A stretch of DNA of 64,000 nt, taken from assembly GCA_903886275.1 (NCBI GenBank), contig CAISLN010000094.1, positions 1-64,000 on the forward strand. Direction: 5' to 3'. The DNA is from an uncultured beta proteobacterium. Its GTDB lineage: Bacteria > Pseudomonadota > Gammaproteobacteria > Burkholderiales > Burkholderiaceae_C. Position 1 is the first letter of the stretch. Every line of letters begins with the position of its first letter. The position numbers and the translations under genes are program-made. A model generated the notes under the pieces. It was not told the origin of the DNA. It saw only the letters and a list, made by a program, of their open reading frames with translations, and searched no databases. Positions 26,282 to 37,654 of this stretch are shown here, in pieces.

Positions 26282-27604
26282 TTAGCGGCCTATGGCCAGG
26301 TATTCGATACCCATGGCGCGAACCAATTTGGGCTCGTACAAATTGCGTCCGTCAAAAATCACCGGGTAGCGCAGCTTGGACTTGATGGTGTCGAAGTCCG
26401 GGCTCTTGAACTCCTTCCACTCGGTGACGATCACCAGCGCGTCGGCGCCATCGAGCGCCGCCGTCTGGCCCTCGGCGTAGGTGAGGGCCGGGGTGTCGGG
26501 GTAGCAGCGCTGCGCCTCGTGCATGGCAATCGGGTCGTAGGCGGTGATGGTGGCGCCTGCGGCAATCAGGTCGTTGATCACCTCGCGGCTGGTGGCCTCG
26601 CGCATGTCGTCGGTATTGGCCTTGAAGGCCAGGCCCCACAGCGCAAAGTGCATGCCGCTGAGGTCAGTGCCAAAGCGCTGCTTGATCTTGTTGCCCAGCA
26701 CATGCTTTTGTGCGTTGTTGGCCGCTTCCACCGCACCCAGCACCAACATGTCCATGCCGGCGTCCAGCTGCGCCGTCTTGATCAGCGCCTTTACGTCCTT
26801 GGGAAAGCAGGAGCCGCCATAGCCCGCGCCGGCATACAAAAAGTCGTAGCCAATGCGTGGGTCGGAGCCAATGCCCTTGCGCACCTGTTCGATGTCGGCA
26901 CCCAGCTTCTCGGCCAGGTTGGCCAGCTCGTTCATGAAGCTGATGCGCGTGGCCAGCATGGCATTGGCGGCGTACTTGGTCAGCTCGGCGCTGCGTACGT
27001 CCATCACAATCAGGCGGTCGTGGTGGCGCTGAAAGGGCGCGTACAGCGCGCGCATATTGAGCGCCGCTTGCTCATCCTCGCAGCCGATCACAATGCGTCC
27101 CGGGCGCATGAAGTCGTCGATCGCCGCGCCCTCTTTGAGAAACTCGGGGTTGCTCACCACGCTAAACGGGGTGGCCACGCCGCGTAGGGCCAGCTCTTCT
27201 TCGATGGCCTTCTTCACGGCATCGGCCGTGCCCACCGGCACCGTGCTCTTGTCCACCACCACCTTGTAGTCGGTCATGTGGCGCCCAATATTGCGCGCTG
27301 CCGCCAGCACATATTGCATGTCGGCCGAACCGTCTTCATCGGGCGGTGTGCCCACGGCGATGAATTGGACAGTGCCAAAGTGCGCCGCGCGCAGGCTGTC
27401 GGTGGTGAAGTGCAGGCGACCGGCCGCCACATTGCGCTTGACCATGTCTTCCAGACCCGGCTCGTAAATCGGAATGCCGCCACCCTCTAGCAGCTCAATC
27501 TTGGCCGGGTCCATGTCCAGGCACAGCACATCGTTACCCACCTCGGCCAGGCAGCTGCCTGTGACAAGACCTACATACCCGGTACCAATAACAGTTATTT
27601 TCAT
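26282..27604 (-). CDS. ugd: UDP-glucose 6-dehydrogenase
   Basis: A 440-residue cytosolic enzyme oxidising UDP-glucose to UDP-glucuronate with two NAD+, supplying the acidic sugar donor for EPS. The N-terminal Rossmann motif is [21 protein letters not shown]. The central helix and the catalytic Cys lie in [16 protein letters not shown]. The C-terminal domain starts with [15 protein letters not shown]. Length and motifs match the family. It implies a glucuronic acid-containing polymer. It is preceded by a 148-bp gap holding an inverted repeat and may have its own promoter. Confidence 0.95.
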   Translation of the reverse strand: MKITVIGTGYVGLVTGSCLAEVGNDVLCLDMDPAKIELLEGGGIPIYEPGLEDMVKRNVAAGRLHFTTDSLRAAHFGTVQFIAVGTPPDEDGSADMQYVLAAARNIGRHMTDYKVVVDKSTVPVGTADAVKKAIEEELALRGVATPFSVVSNPEFLKEGAAIDDFMRPGRIVIGCEDEQAALNMRALYAPFQRHHDRLIVMDVRSAELTKYAANAMLATRISFMNELANLAEKLGADIEQVRKGIGSDPRIGYDFLYAGAGYGGSCFPKDVKALIKTAQLDAGMDMLVLGAVEAANNAQKHVLGNKIKQRFGTDLSGMHFALWGLAFKANTDDMREATSREVINDLIAAGATITAYDPIAMHEAQRCYPDTPALTYAEGQTAALDGADALVIVTEWKEFKSPDFDTIKSKLRYPVIFDGRNLYEPKLVRAMGIEYLAIGR

Positions 27605-27697
27605 AAGAATTTAGTTTGGAAAGAAAAACAGAGGCGCAGCTTGGCGGTGTGGCTGTGGAATTTTATGTCGCGCAAATTTCAATTTTGAGACAGCTCT

Positions 27698-27713
27698 GCA
27701 TAGGGGCCTATGC
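27698..27713. repeat. Inverted repeat upstream of ugd
   Basis: GCATAGG-GG-CCTATGC is a 16-bp near-perfect palindrome in the 148-bp gap between the DUF1972 glycosyltransferase and ugd. It is 94 bp from the ugd ATG. No T-run follows on either strand. It may be an operator or a weak terminator; nothing else is visible in the gap. Confidence 0.35.
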
Positions 27714-27752
27714 GCAGCAGTGCCAATGAGGTGCATAGCGCCAGCCATTGCC

Positions 27753-28856
27753 TCACGGCGGCAAATACCCGCTCAACAGGGTCTCATATTGCTGCAGTAC
27801 CAGCGGCCAGGTGTACAGACGCTTGAAGCGCCTTTGCCCGTGCAGGCGAACGGCCTGCAGGATGGTGGGGTATTGCACCAACTCGTCCATGCGCTGCGCA
27901 AAACTATCGGCGTCGGTGAAATATTCGGCACCTCCACCTACCACCCAGCGGTTGAACCGGTTGTCGTGGGCGATGACGGGGTTGCCCGCTCCCATGGCCT
28001 CTACCAAAGAGGGGTTGGTGCCGCCCACCTGGTGGCCATGCACATAGGCCAGGCTGTGAAAGCGCAGGGCTTGCACGGTGCGCTTGTCGTAAATGGCGCC
28101 CACAAAGTGCACCTCGCCGCTGGCCGCGGCCTTGACGGCGCAGTGGTAGCGGTTCTCTGGCACATAGCTGCCCAGCACCGCCAACTTGAAACCGCGCGGC
28201 TTGGCAGAGAAGCCTTGGACAATTTCCAGCAGGGAATTTTCGGGCTCGGCCCTGGCAATCACGCTCAGGTACTTGCCCGGTTCAAGCCCGAGTGCCCGCA
28301 CCGGCTCCACCGGGGCCTGGGTGACCTCATCGGCGCCATAGGGTATGACGCTGATCTTGGCGGCCGCAACGCGGGTGCTCAGGTGGGCCTTGATTTCCGG
28401 GTGGTCGGCAACCAGGTGGTTGCCCAGCCAACAGCCGGCGCGCTCATTGAGCCAGAACCAGGTCTTTGCGATGGCGCCCCATTTGGAGCGCGCCCATTCG
28501 ATGCCATCCATGTTGATGAGATTGGGTACGCCCTTGGCCCTCAGCAGGGCGCAAAAGAGGGCCGTGTTGTAGCCCAGGGTCAGGCACAAATCGGGCTGTC
28601 TTGCCGCATGCAGGGTGGCATGCCAATCAAACAGCATGGTCCCTTTGGGGCCCCCATCCAGCACCGGAATACGCACGCGCTCCACGCCCTCCCAACGGTC
28701 CTTGAAAATCGGTCCGCTGCCAGCCTCCTGGCAATACACCACGACGCGCCAACCCTGTTCCACCAAATAAAGGGCCAGGTGTTCGGCAAAGGTTTCAAAG
28801 CCGCCGTGGGCCGCCGGGACGCCGCGGGTTCCAAGTATGCGAACGGTTTTCAACAT
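27753..28856 (-). CDS. DUF1972/GT4 family glycosyltransferase
   Basis: A 367-residue GT-B enzyme. The N-terminal domain has RILGTRGVPAAHGGFETFAEHL, the hallmark of the DUF1972 branch (rhamnosyl/beta-1,4-type transferases). The C-terminal half has LSVIARAEPENSL, FVGAIYDKRTVQALRFHSLAYVHGHQVGGTNPSLVEAMGAG, with the GT4 EX7E-like nucleotide-binding region. Cytoplasmic, adding a sugar to the lipid-linked precursor. It lies 44 bp after the preceding GT4 gene in the operon. Confidence 0.88.
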   Translation of the reverse strand: MLKTVRILGTRGVPAAHGGFETFAEHLALYLVEQGWRVVVYCQEAGSGPIFKDRWEGVERVRIPVLDGGPKGTMLFDWHATLHAARQPDLCLTLGYNTALFCALLRAKGVPNLINMDGIEWARSKWGAIAKTWFWLNERAGCWLGNHLVADHPEIKAHLSTRVAAAKISVIPYGADEVTQAPVEPVRALGLEPGKYLSVIARAEPENSLLEIVQGFSAKPRGFKLAVLGSYVPENRYHCAVKAAASGEVHFVGAIYDKRTVQALRFHSLAYVHGHQVGGTNPSLVEAMGAGNPVIAHDNRFNRWVVGGGAEYFTDADSFAQRMDELVQYPTILQAVRLHGQRRFKRLYTWPLVLQQYETLLSGYLPP

Positions 28857-28900
28857 GCAAGCCTATCGAATCTAAAGGGCATAAAAATAATAGTTGTGTG

Positions 28901-30177
28901 CTAAGCGGTCCAGCCCAAGTGGGAACCTATCATTTGATAGGCCGTCTCCACGCGCGCCGACCAGGTCTGGATGGTGGCTTGCCGAACGGCTTCTTCTGAC
29001 ATGCGCTGCAGGCGCGGCCGGTCTTGGATGAGGCAGGCAATGGCATCGGCCAGGTCTTTTTCAAGCTGGGCCTTGGACCTGTCTGCCGTGGGCAGCACCA
29101 GCGCACAGTCGGCATTGACATAGTATTTGGGGCCGCACAAATCCAGGCACAGCACCGGCAGGCCACGCGACAGCGACTCCAGCACCACATTGCCGCTGGA
29201 GTCGTGCAGGCTGGGAAAGATAAACAGGTCGGCCCGGCCATACAGATCAAAAAGTTCGGCGCGCTCCAGCATGCCCAGCAGGCGCACGCGTTTGCCCAAG
29301 CCGCGCCGGTCCATATCGTTTTGCAGATGGGCACGCAAAGGGCCTTGGCCCGCGATATCCAAGGTGACGTCGTAACCCGATTGCAGCAACTGGTCCACGG
29401 CTGCCAAGGCCAGCGCAATGCCTTTGACGGCCGTGAGCGTGCCGGCAAACAGCAGGCGAAAGGGCAGTTGCCCGGTGGGGCGCTGGACCCGGCTTGACAG
29501 GTCTACCGGTGGGGCGCCGATTTCTAGCGCAATCACGGCGCGCGCGCGCAACTGCGCTGGCAGGGCCGCAACCGTGTCGGCGGTTTTGCACAGGATCAGC
29601 GTGGAAGCCTTGGGCCCCCACAGGGCCAGCGGGTCGAACCTTGCCAGGCGCAGCGACAGGGAGCGCAGCCACTCAAACGCCTGTGCGCGAAACGGCAGGC
29701 CTCTATAAAAGCGCAGGGGTGCGCTGTCGCCACCCCCCAGGGGGCCCATGACCAGGGGCACACCCAGGCCGCCCAAAAAGGTCGGGAAGCGAAACGTACC
29801 CCAGGTCAGGTGATGCACCAGATCGAAGCTTTTCTCTTTGAGCAGTGGACGCACCAGGCGGCGCAGACGCAGTTGCCACCCAATATAGAACAGGCGCGAA
29901 TTGAGTTGCCTGTGGGGAGGGGCTCCGAAGGCATAGGCCTCGCAATAGTGGACCTCTAAGCCCGGCAGGGGCGCACTGCGAAGGGCAGGCTCCAGATGTT
30001 CCCTGAAATAGCCATGGGTCACCAAGACCACATCGTGCAGCTGGCTGAGTTCGACCAACCAGCGCCAACCCACGCCCGGCTCAGATCCCCACAGGGGCGA
30101 ACAAGCGAAGCAGGACAGCAGGATGCGTCGGCGCTGGGTCGCTGGACCCGGCAGCTTGTGGGGGGCAGGGTGCAAAT

Positions 30178-30181
<4 letters not shown>
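28901..30181 (-). CDS. GT4-family glycosyltransferase
   Basis: A 426-residue GT-B enzyme: RRILLSCFACSPLWGSEPGVGWRWL at the N-terminus, FRLLFAGTLTAVKGIALALAAV in the linker, LDIAGQGPLRAHL, and LFIFPSLHDSSGNVVLESLSRGLPVLCLDLCGP carrying the donor-binding acidic pair. It belongs to a group found in exosortase-linked EPS loci. Its ATG overlaps the preceding GH5 stop by four bases. Confidence 0.88.
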
Positions 30182-31319
<1,138 letters not shown>

Positions 31320-31323
<4 letters not shown>

Positions 31324-32636
31324 GTGGGGTGACGCTGGGGAGCGGTGTGCGTGAGGGCCGCCAAAATAAAGCCAGCCGCCAGCAAGAAGGGAAACATATC
31401 CAATTTATTGAAGGCCCCACTGACCAGCCAGGTGGTGGCTGCCAGGGTTGCGGCAACCGATTGCAAGACCCTTGCTGCTGCTGCCCTGTTGCGATGGGTC
31501 ATGTCGCTGCTTGCGTCATGGGCCGCCCGGCGCCCCACGCGGTATAGAAAGAGCAGGCTGGACAAAAACAGCAGCACGGCAACAGCGCCACCCTTGACCA
31601 ATAGATAGGCATAGCCGTTGTGCAGAATGGGGATGTATCTTTTGACGGAGCCCTCGTCGCCGGCGGCGCCCAGGGGCATGGCCAGGCCCAGATCGACCTG
31701 TTGGCCAAAGCCATATCCCAGCAGCCATTGCAAGGGATTGCCCGCGTAGTACAGCTTCAAGGCCCTGGCGGTTTCATAGCCACGCCAGTTTTCGTTGATG
31801 CTCTTGAAGTCGGTGTATTCCTCCACCGTGATCTCGCTGATGGAGCGCGACAGCTTGCCCATAAAGCTGTGCTGTACCTCTCTGGAGCCGGTGTCTACGG
31901 CGAGGCCCAACAGGGACAGCGAGGCCAGACCCACGGTGGCGATGGCCAGCAAACGCCCCCATTCGTTCCTGGAAAAAAATCCCCAGACCGCCGCGATTCC
32001 AATGCCCACCACCAGCAGCATGGTGCGAGAGAAGCACAGCGCGCAGGCCAGCGCGCAAAGCAGCAGGCAGGTGCGCGCCAACCAAACCGGCAGCAGCAGC
32101 CCATCCCTGGACTGCGTGAAATAGGCAAGCAAGAGGGTGAGTGCCAGCGCGGGTGCATAAAAGCCGGTGCCTATGGTCTCGCGAATTTTCACCGACGATT
32201 GCGTGATCAGCTCGGGCTGGACCACAAAGGCACTCAGGTAAAAGCCCGCAACCAAGGTTCCGCCCAGCACAAAGGCCCGCAGGCCGCTGGCCAGTTGGGG
32301 CCTGCAGCGGTAAAAAACCGAGCCGGTGCAAAGGATGATGGCCGGGTTGGCCACATACCAGGCGTCCTTGAGATAGAGGTAGGTATCGGCATAGATACCC
32401 AGGCAAAGGCCGCTGGCGATGATCAGCAAAAACGGCGCGATGGCGCGCAGGAGCTGGGAGTCGAATTTGGTGGAGGAATAGAACCAGGCGATGGCTGCCA
32501 GCAGCAGCAAGTAGGCGTTCATTCCTGTGAGCAGGCCCGAGGGTAAAAATACCGAAGCGACCAGCAGCAGCAAGATGGAAACCGGCGGCCAAGAGGGCTG
32601 CTTGTCAGACAGGCGCTCAGGCAGGGCGTGCGTCAT
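31320..32636 (-). CDS. O-antigen ligase/polymerase-family membrane protein (Wzy-like), copy 2
   Basis: A 438-residue protein with about 11 membrane helices and the large periplasmic loop between late helices (LSRSISEITVEEYTDFKSINENWRGYETARAL, then LLGYGFGQQVDLG) typical of Wzy/WaaL-family proteins. ILHNGYAYLLVKGG is the conserved H-N-x-Y region. The likely reaction is polymerisation of flipped EPS repeat units. It is coupled by ATGA overlaps to the GT4 gene before and the GH5 gene after it. Confidence 0.83.
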
Positions 32637-33835
32637 GGCCTGTGCCCATTGCTGAGGGCTTCTGCATAGCAGCGCAGCAGCCGCTCTTTCATGCGCCGCA
32701 TGGAAAATTGCGATTGCATGCGGTGCGCGCCGCTCAGCCCCATTTGTTGCCTCAGGGCCTCGCTATTCAATAGCGTAAGCAAGGAGGCGGCCAGCGCCTG
32801 CGCATCGCGCGGGGGGACGGTGAAGCCCGTTGCGCCGTCCTCCACAATTTCTCCGAGTGCGCCTATGTTGGAGGCGATCACCGGTCTGGCCGCTGCCATG
32901 GCTTCTGCGGCCACCAGGCCAAAGGACTCCGGCTCGGTAGAGGGCACGCAGACGATGTCCAGAGCCGCGTAGCTGGGCCAGACATTGGCCGTGAAGTCTT
33001 GCAAAACAATGCGCTCGCGCAGCGGCGACTGGCGTATGCGCTGCTGGAGTTGCAGCAAAAAAGTATCCTGGCCTGGCGGTGGGCTGCCTATCAATACCAG
33101 CGAAAAATCCCGCACGCCTTGGTGGTGCAAGAGCTCGGCGGCGTCGATCAGCACGTCGTGCCCCTTGAGACGGTTGATGCGCCCGAGCAAGCCCACGGCC
33201 AGGCGCACCCCCTGGGGTCGGTACTGCAGGCGCAGTTGCGCCACCGCGCTGCTGTCGTTGACGACCGGGGCCGGCACGCCATTCCAGATCACGCGCATCT
33301 TGGCCCCCAAGCGCGGCTGCACACTGTGCATCCAGGCCAGGGTGGCGTTGGAATTGCAGACCACATGGTCGGCCAAGGCGTTCACCAGGCGTGGAAAACC
33401 ATAGGCCGCAATGCGGGGGCTCACCATGATTTCGTGCACATGCCACAGGTGCGCCAAGTGCCTGCGCTTGGCCCATAGGGCACCGCCCAATACCGCCAGC
33501 GTGTTGGAGTGCACCAGATGCACGGTGCGGTCGCTAAAGATGCGGTCATAGCGCCCAAGGCAGGTCAGCGCCTCGCCGGCCAGTTGGAACAGGCCTTGGA
33601 TACTGAGGTGGGCACGGGTGAGCTTCACCACCGGCAGCACATGGAACGCGATGCCGCGCTGGGCAAAGGCTTCGGTGAGCGGGCCGCTGTAGGGCAAGAG
33701 CACCACGGCGGTGCCGCCCTCTGCCTGCACCGCGCAGGCCAGGTCCAACAGCACACGGTCCGAGCCATAGAGCTCGGCCGACTGGTGGAAGAAGGCAATG
33801 CATTTGCCTTCGAGGGTTCCGGCGGGCCGGCTCAC
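32633..33835 (-). CDS. GT4-family glycosyltransferase
   Basis: A 400-residue GT-B enzyme: CIAFFHQSAELYGSDRVLLDLA (donor/acceptor loop with GSDR), VHLVHSNTLAVLGGALWA, LAVGLLGRINRLKGHDVLI, FSLVLIGSPPPGQ, and VCVPSTEPESFGLVAAEAMAAARPVIASN with the EX7E motif. Cytoplasmic; the sugar is unknown. Four-base overlaps link it to both neighbours. Confidence 0.88.
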   Translation of the reverse strand: MSRPAGTLEGKCIAFFHQSAELYGSDRVLLDLACAVQAEGGTAVVLLPYSGPLTEAFAQRGIAFHVLPVVKLTRAHLSIQGLFQLAGEALTCLGRYDRIFSDRTVHLVHSNTLAVLGGALWAKRRHLAHLWHVHEIMVSPRIAAYGFPRLVNALADHVVCNSNATLAWMHSVQPRLGAKMRVIWNGVPAPVVNDSSAVAQLRLQYRPQGVRLAVGLLGRINRLKGHDVLIDAAELLHHQGVRDFSLVLIGSPPPGQDTFLLQLQQRIRQSPLRERIVLQDFTANVWPSYAALDIVCVPSTEPESFGLVAAEAMAAARPVIASNIGALGEIVEDGATGFTVPPRDAQALAASLLTLLNSEALRQQMGLSGAHRMQSQFSMRRMKERLLRCYAEALSNGHRP

Positions 33836-34722
33836 AGCAGCCCCTCGGGCAGGGCAGCGCCTGCCTGTCCTTCGATATCGGCCAGGCTGTAGCGCCCCCC
33901 CAGCTGAGTGGCCTGGTACTCGGTGTAATGCGGCAGGGCGTCGGTGGCGTAGCGGTAACGCAGGTCGCGGGCCTGGTAGCCGCCGCTGAACAGGCGCTCC
34001 AGGCGCCGCCCCAAGAGCAGCAGTTCGCGCAGGGCTTGTGAGCGAAAGGCACCATGGGCCATGCGGATGGACTCCACCTCCAGCGCCATTTGCGGATGGG
34101 TGCTGAGGTTGCTGCCGTCCACTCCAAAGATAGATAGATAGTCGGGCAGCCGTTGGATGTGCATACCCTTAGAGGCCAGACGCAACATCAATTCCTTGTC
34201 GGCGGCGTAGCGGTAGCGGCTGTCGAGTTGCAGCTGTCCCTGCTCAAGTAAGCGGCGGCGAAAGAACAGGGTGCAAGAGGCGGTGTTGATAAAGCTATTG
34301 GCCGCGTAGCGGTGGCGAAAGGGAATTTCGCGGCGCAGGGCAACGGGGCGGCCCTGCGGGTCGGCCACGATGTAGTCGCCAAACAGCACATCCACGGCTG
34401 GGTGCTGCTCAAAAAAAGACTGAACCTTGGCCAGGGTGCCGGGCAGGTACTGCTCATCGGCATTCAACCAAGACAGGATGCTGCCCTGCGAGCGGGCCCA
34501 GGCCCGGTTGATGGCGTCATACATGCCGGCATCGGGTTCGCTCAGGGCCTTTAAGCCGGTCTGCGCTGCGAGCCAGGCGGGCGTGCCATCGCTGGAGTTG
34601 GCGTCTTGCACCAGATGCTCATGGCGCACCTCGGTTTGCCCGCGCACCGAACCGATGCAGCGCTTGAGCTTGTCCAGGCAATTGCGCGTGGGCGTGGCGA
34701 TGGAAAACAGTGCTTGGCTCAT
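33832..34722 (-). CDS. GT2-family glycosyltransferase (WcaA-like)
   Basis: A 296-residue GT-A enzyme with FSIATPTRNCLDKLKRCIGSV, EHLVQDANSSDGTPAWL, SWLNADEQYLPGTLAKV (metal-binding acidic pair N-A-D-E) and YRYAADKELMLRLASKG. ATG 34722 is chosen because it overlaps the flippase stop as ATGA. The longer in-frame reading is the shadow of the flippase gene. It adds a sugar to the EPS precursor. Confidence 0.86.
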   Translation of the reverse strand: MSQALFSIATPTRNCLDKLKRCIGSVRGQTEVRHEHLVQDANSSDGTPAWLAAQTGLKALSEPDAGMYDAINRAWARSQGSILSWLNADEQYLPGTLAKVQSFFEQHPAVDVLFGDYIVADPQGRPVALRREIPFRHRYAANSFINTASCTLFFRRRLLEQGQLQLDSRYRYAADKELMLRLASKGMHIQRLPDYLSIFGVDGSNLSTHPQMALEVESIRMAHGAFRSQALRELLLLGRRLERLFSGGYQARDLRYRYATDALPHYTEYQATQLGGRYSLADIEGQAGAALPEGLL

Positions 34723-36050
34723 GGGAGGGATCGGCTTTGGCTGTGCCAGTGAAGGGCGGCTTGGAACAGGCGGCTCCAGGGCCACAGCGAGCGGGTTTGC
34801 ATTTGGCCAATTTCCCGCAATGGCGGTATCAGGTAGGACGTAAAGTAGCCAGATACGAAATACGAAACCACGGTGGCAATCGCCGCGCCCATGGCACCCA
34901 TGGCCGGTATCAAGACGACGTTCATTGCCAAGTTGAGCACCAGCCCAATCAACGTGACCGTTGGCGCGTGGCGTTGCAGTCCCACGGTGGCGAGCCAACG
35001 GTGCCTGGCGGTGTTCAGGGCAATGGCCACGCAGCTCCAGGCGTGCAGGCGAAAGATGTCAATGGAGGCGGTGTATTCAGAACCAAAGACCAGCGTGATG
35101 GCCGGGCCGACCAGCAGCATGGCCAGGGCCACGGCAACCAAGGAGCCGCCTACGGCCAGGTCAAACAGCATTTGCCCGTGGCTTGCCTGATCGCTTTGGG
35201 CCGCCAAGAATTTGCGCGCCAGCGTGGGGTAGGCAGAGTCAATCAGCACCACGGGCACCATGTAGAGCACCTCGGAGAGTTTTTGTGCCAGGCTGTAGAT
35301 GCCGGTCTCTTGCTTGCTCGACAGATAGCCCAGCATCACCACATCGACCTTCATATAGAGCAATACGGCCACGCTGCTCCAAAGGTAGGGCAGGCTTTCC
35401 TTGAGCAGCGGGCGAATTTCGCTGGGGTCCAGCGACAGCTTGTCTTGCGGGGAGTTCTTGGTGCTCCACAGGTAGGCCAGCACAAGGCCAATGCCGGCCA
35501 GAACGGCTTCGAGCGTGATGGTCCAGGCCAGTGCCACCACCCCCAGGCCCATCAGCAAAAAGGCCACCTTCGCCCCAATGCCCAGCAGGCTCGCCGCGGT
35601 CCTGGCCAGGGCCGGGGCGGCGCTGGCGGTGTGGGCCTTGAACCAGAAGTCCAGGGTATTGAAGGTGTAGGCCAGAATGCACAGGCTCACGATCCAAGTG
35701 GCCTGCAAGCTCAGGTGGTCGCCCTGCTTCAAAAGCAGCGCGATCAGCAGGCCCAGTGCAAACACGACAAGGCTGGCGATGCCCCTGATCAACAGTGCGG
35801 TGCCCAGCAGGGCCCCCGGTCGGCTCGCGTGGGTCAGGCGCAAGATCACGGGCGTGTCGAGGCCCATGGCGGCAACGGCTAACAGTATCGCCATGAAGGC
35901 CGAGGCAAAGTTGAGAATGCCGAACTGCCCAGGCCCCAATTGGCGTGCCATCCAAAATGAAACCAGCACCACGGCGATGAGCCGAATCAGGTTCTCGGTG
36001 AGCAGCACCGCGCTGCTGATCGCAATGGTTTTGGCGCCGCCTTCACGCAT
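34719..36050 (-). CDS. Polysaccharide flippase (Wzx-like, MOP superfamily), copy 1
   Basis: A 443-residue protein with about 12-14 transmembrane helices. FWMARQLGPGQFGILNFASAF near residue 40 is the typical first-repeat segment of Wzx-type flippases, and YLWSSVAVLLYMKVDVVMLGYLSS begins the second half. It would flip undecaprenyl-linked repeat units. It follows epsI by 27 bp. Two flippases in one locus suggest two different repeat units or a later gain. Confidence 0.86.
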   Translation of the reverse strand: MREGGAKTIAISSAVLLTENLIRLIAVVLVSFWMARQLGPGQFGILNFASAFMAILLAVAAMGLDTPVILRLTHASRPGALLGTALLIRGIASLVVFALGLLIALLLKQGDHLSLQATWIVSLCILAYTFNTLDFWFKAHTASAAPALARTAASLLGIGAKVAFLLMGLGVVALAWTITLEAVLAGIGLVLAYLWSTKNSPQDKLSLDPSEIRPLLKESLPYLWSSVAVLLYMKVDVVMLGYLSSKQETGIYSLAQKLSEVLYMVPVVLIDSAYPTLARKFLAAQSDQASHGQMLFDLAVGGSLVAVALAMLLVGPAITLVFGSEYTASIDIFRLHAWSCVAIALNTARHRWLATVGLQRHAPTVTLIGLVLNLAMNVVLIPAMGAMGAAIATVVSYFVSGYFTSYLIPPLREIGQMQTRSLWPWSRLFQAALHWHSQSRSLP

Positions 36051-36077
36051 GGTGGCCTTGTGTGAGAGTCGCCATAT

Positions 36078-36791
36078 TTACGCTCCGGGCCTTGCGCCCA
36101 AAGCAGTCAATGCGCCCAAGGCTCCCAAGAGGGCGGGCCTGTCCGCTGCACGCATGGCCAGCGCCAGGTCGCGCGAAAACGCCTCCTGGTGTTTAAAGGC
36201 GGTCTGCGCGTCTGCGTCAATGCTCGACACCCGGTACAGCAGCCCGTCGGCAATTTGGCCCTTGACGCCATAGGACAGTCTGGCAAGGCCCAACTCCAGA
36301 TTGCCGCGCACCACCTGCTCGCCCACGCGTATCCAATAGGTCACCGGTTCCTTGCGGGGGCCAAAATGGGTTTCCAGGTGCATGGCCGGCACCTCGGTGT
36401 TGCCGATCTGCAAGCTGACCTTCTCTTTTTTGGATAACGCAAAGCCTTGCGCCACATAGCAGACCTCGGGGCGGTGCACGCCCAGATCGCGCGACTGGTC
36501 GCCGCCATAGGCAATCGATAGCATGATGCGATAGCCGCTGGCGTTGACATATATTTTGGATAGTGTCTGGCTATACAGCTCGCTCAGTATCTTGCGCTCT
36601 TGCGGGTTGATGATTTGCTGGGCGCCCGTATCGATTTGCTTCCATTCGCCAAAGGCGCTGGGGATGAGCTTGGCCAACACCACAGGGGGTTTGTCATCGG
36701 CCAAGCGGTGGGTGGGTTTGATGCGCAGGGCGACCGCGGCCGCACACAGCATCAAGACCAGCAGGAGGTAGGCTTTGCGTGTGGAGGTCAT
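36078..36791 (-). CDS. epsI: Exosortase-associated protein EpsI
   Basis: A 237-residue membrane-anchored protein. One N-terminal transmembrane helix is followed by the EpsI domain: IPSAFGEWKQID, the YVNASGYRIMLSIAYGGDQS strand region, and HRPEVCYVAQGF with the conserved Cys, as in the EpsI family found next to or fused with exosortases. Its role is unclear, probably periplasmic assistance to XrtB or polymer export. Its ATG overlaps the xrtB stop by four bases. Confidence 0.9.
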   Translation of the reverse strand: MTSTRKAYLLLVLMLCAAAVALRIKPTHRLADDKPPVVLAKLIPSAFGEWKQIDTGAQQIINPQERKILSELYSQTLSKIYVNASGYRIMLSIAYGGDQSRDLGVHRPEVCYVAQGFALSKKEKVSLQIGNTEVPAMHLETHFGPRKEPVTYWIRVGEQVVRGNLELGLARLSYGVKGQIADGLLYRVSSIDADAQTAFKHQEAFSRDLALAMRAADRPALLGALGALTALGARPGA

Positions 36792-37654
36792 TGGGCCGGC
36801 CTGGGCGCCACCTTGAGGGGCGTCTTGAGTTGCAACAGGTTGTCAAAGGCAATGATGAGCAGCAGCGCCGTCAAGAAGAGCACCATGCCGGCAAAACCAT
36901 GCAAGAAGCCTTGGCCGGCGGCATCACCAAAGTGGTAGGTGATGAGGGTCAACGCCATCACACGTATGACATTGGCGGTAAAGGAGATGGGTACGATCAA
37001 AAGGGCCAAGCCAATGTTCCTGAAGGTGGAGTCGCGGCGCACCAGGTTGAGGTAGAGCAGGCCCAGCGCTTCGAGCGTCAGCAGCGTGTGCAGCCCGGCG
37101 CAGGCGTCTGCCACCAGCAGTTTGTACTGGCCGATTTGCAAAACGACGCCGGTTCGGGCGATGGGGTAGTTGGCCGCATAGAGCACATGCTCGGCAACAA
37201 AGGAGACGGCCATTTTCATGGGCATGGTCACCGCGTCTACCACCACGCCCGGCAGGGGCACCATGAACAGCATGAAGAACAGGGCGAACCACTGCACCTT
37301 GAGTGCGGCAGTTCCGCGAAGCAGCAGCAGCAGGCCTACCAGCAGCCACAGAAAGGAGCCGATTTCCAGCAGCAAAATTCCTTGTGAGCGACCCAGCACA
37401 TACAAAAGCAGGCCCAGCGCAAACACCGGCCAGCCCCAGAGGCTGACGGGCTGGCCCCTGGCGGCGGCCTCCATGGCAGTCCTGTTGCGATAGAACAACC
37501 ACAGGCTGATGCCCAGCACGATAGGGCCGTGCATTTGCTCGTCGCTGCTCCAGATGCCGGTGAGCAGGTCATACAGGCTGGGGCCATACAGGGCCACCAG
37601 ACCCAGGGCCAAGCCGGCAAGCCCTTGCACGCGGGGACTGGATTCAGGTGTCAT
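36788..37654 (-). CDS. xrtB: Exosortase B
   Basis: A 288-residue inner-membrane cysteine transpeptidase-like protein with about 8 helices. It processes proteins bearing PEP-CTERM tails. The catalytic Cys lies in VADACAGLHTLL (Cys185), the Arg in TANVIRVMAL (Arg231) and the His in FLHGFAG (His252). The order epsG-xrtB-epsI and the missing fused EpsI domain match type B of the 'methanolan' group. Its substrates are the two PEP-CTERM genes at 44.8-46.0 kb. It overlaps epsG by 11 bp. Confidence 0.94.
   Translation of the reverse strand: MTPESSPRVQGLAGLALGLVALYGPSLYDLLTGIWSSDEQMHGPIVLGISLWLFYRNRTAMEAAARGQPVSLWGWPVFALGLLLYVLGRSQGILLLEIGSFLWLLVGLLLLLRGTAALKVQWFALFFMLFMVPLPGVVVDAVTMPMKMAVSFVAEHVLYAANYPIARTGVVLQIGQYKLLVADACAGLHTLLTLEALGLLYLNLVRRDSTFRNIGLALLIVPISFTANVIRVMALTLITYHFGDAAGQGFLHGFAGMVLFLTALLLIIAFDNLLQLKTPLKVAPRPAQ

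Noticed and set aside
25136..27187. 683-codon plus-strand frame across the EEP and ugd genes
   Set aside because: It is antisense to two genes with conserved catalytic motifs; the translation is Gln/Arg/His-rich like other shadows here.
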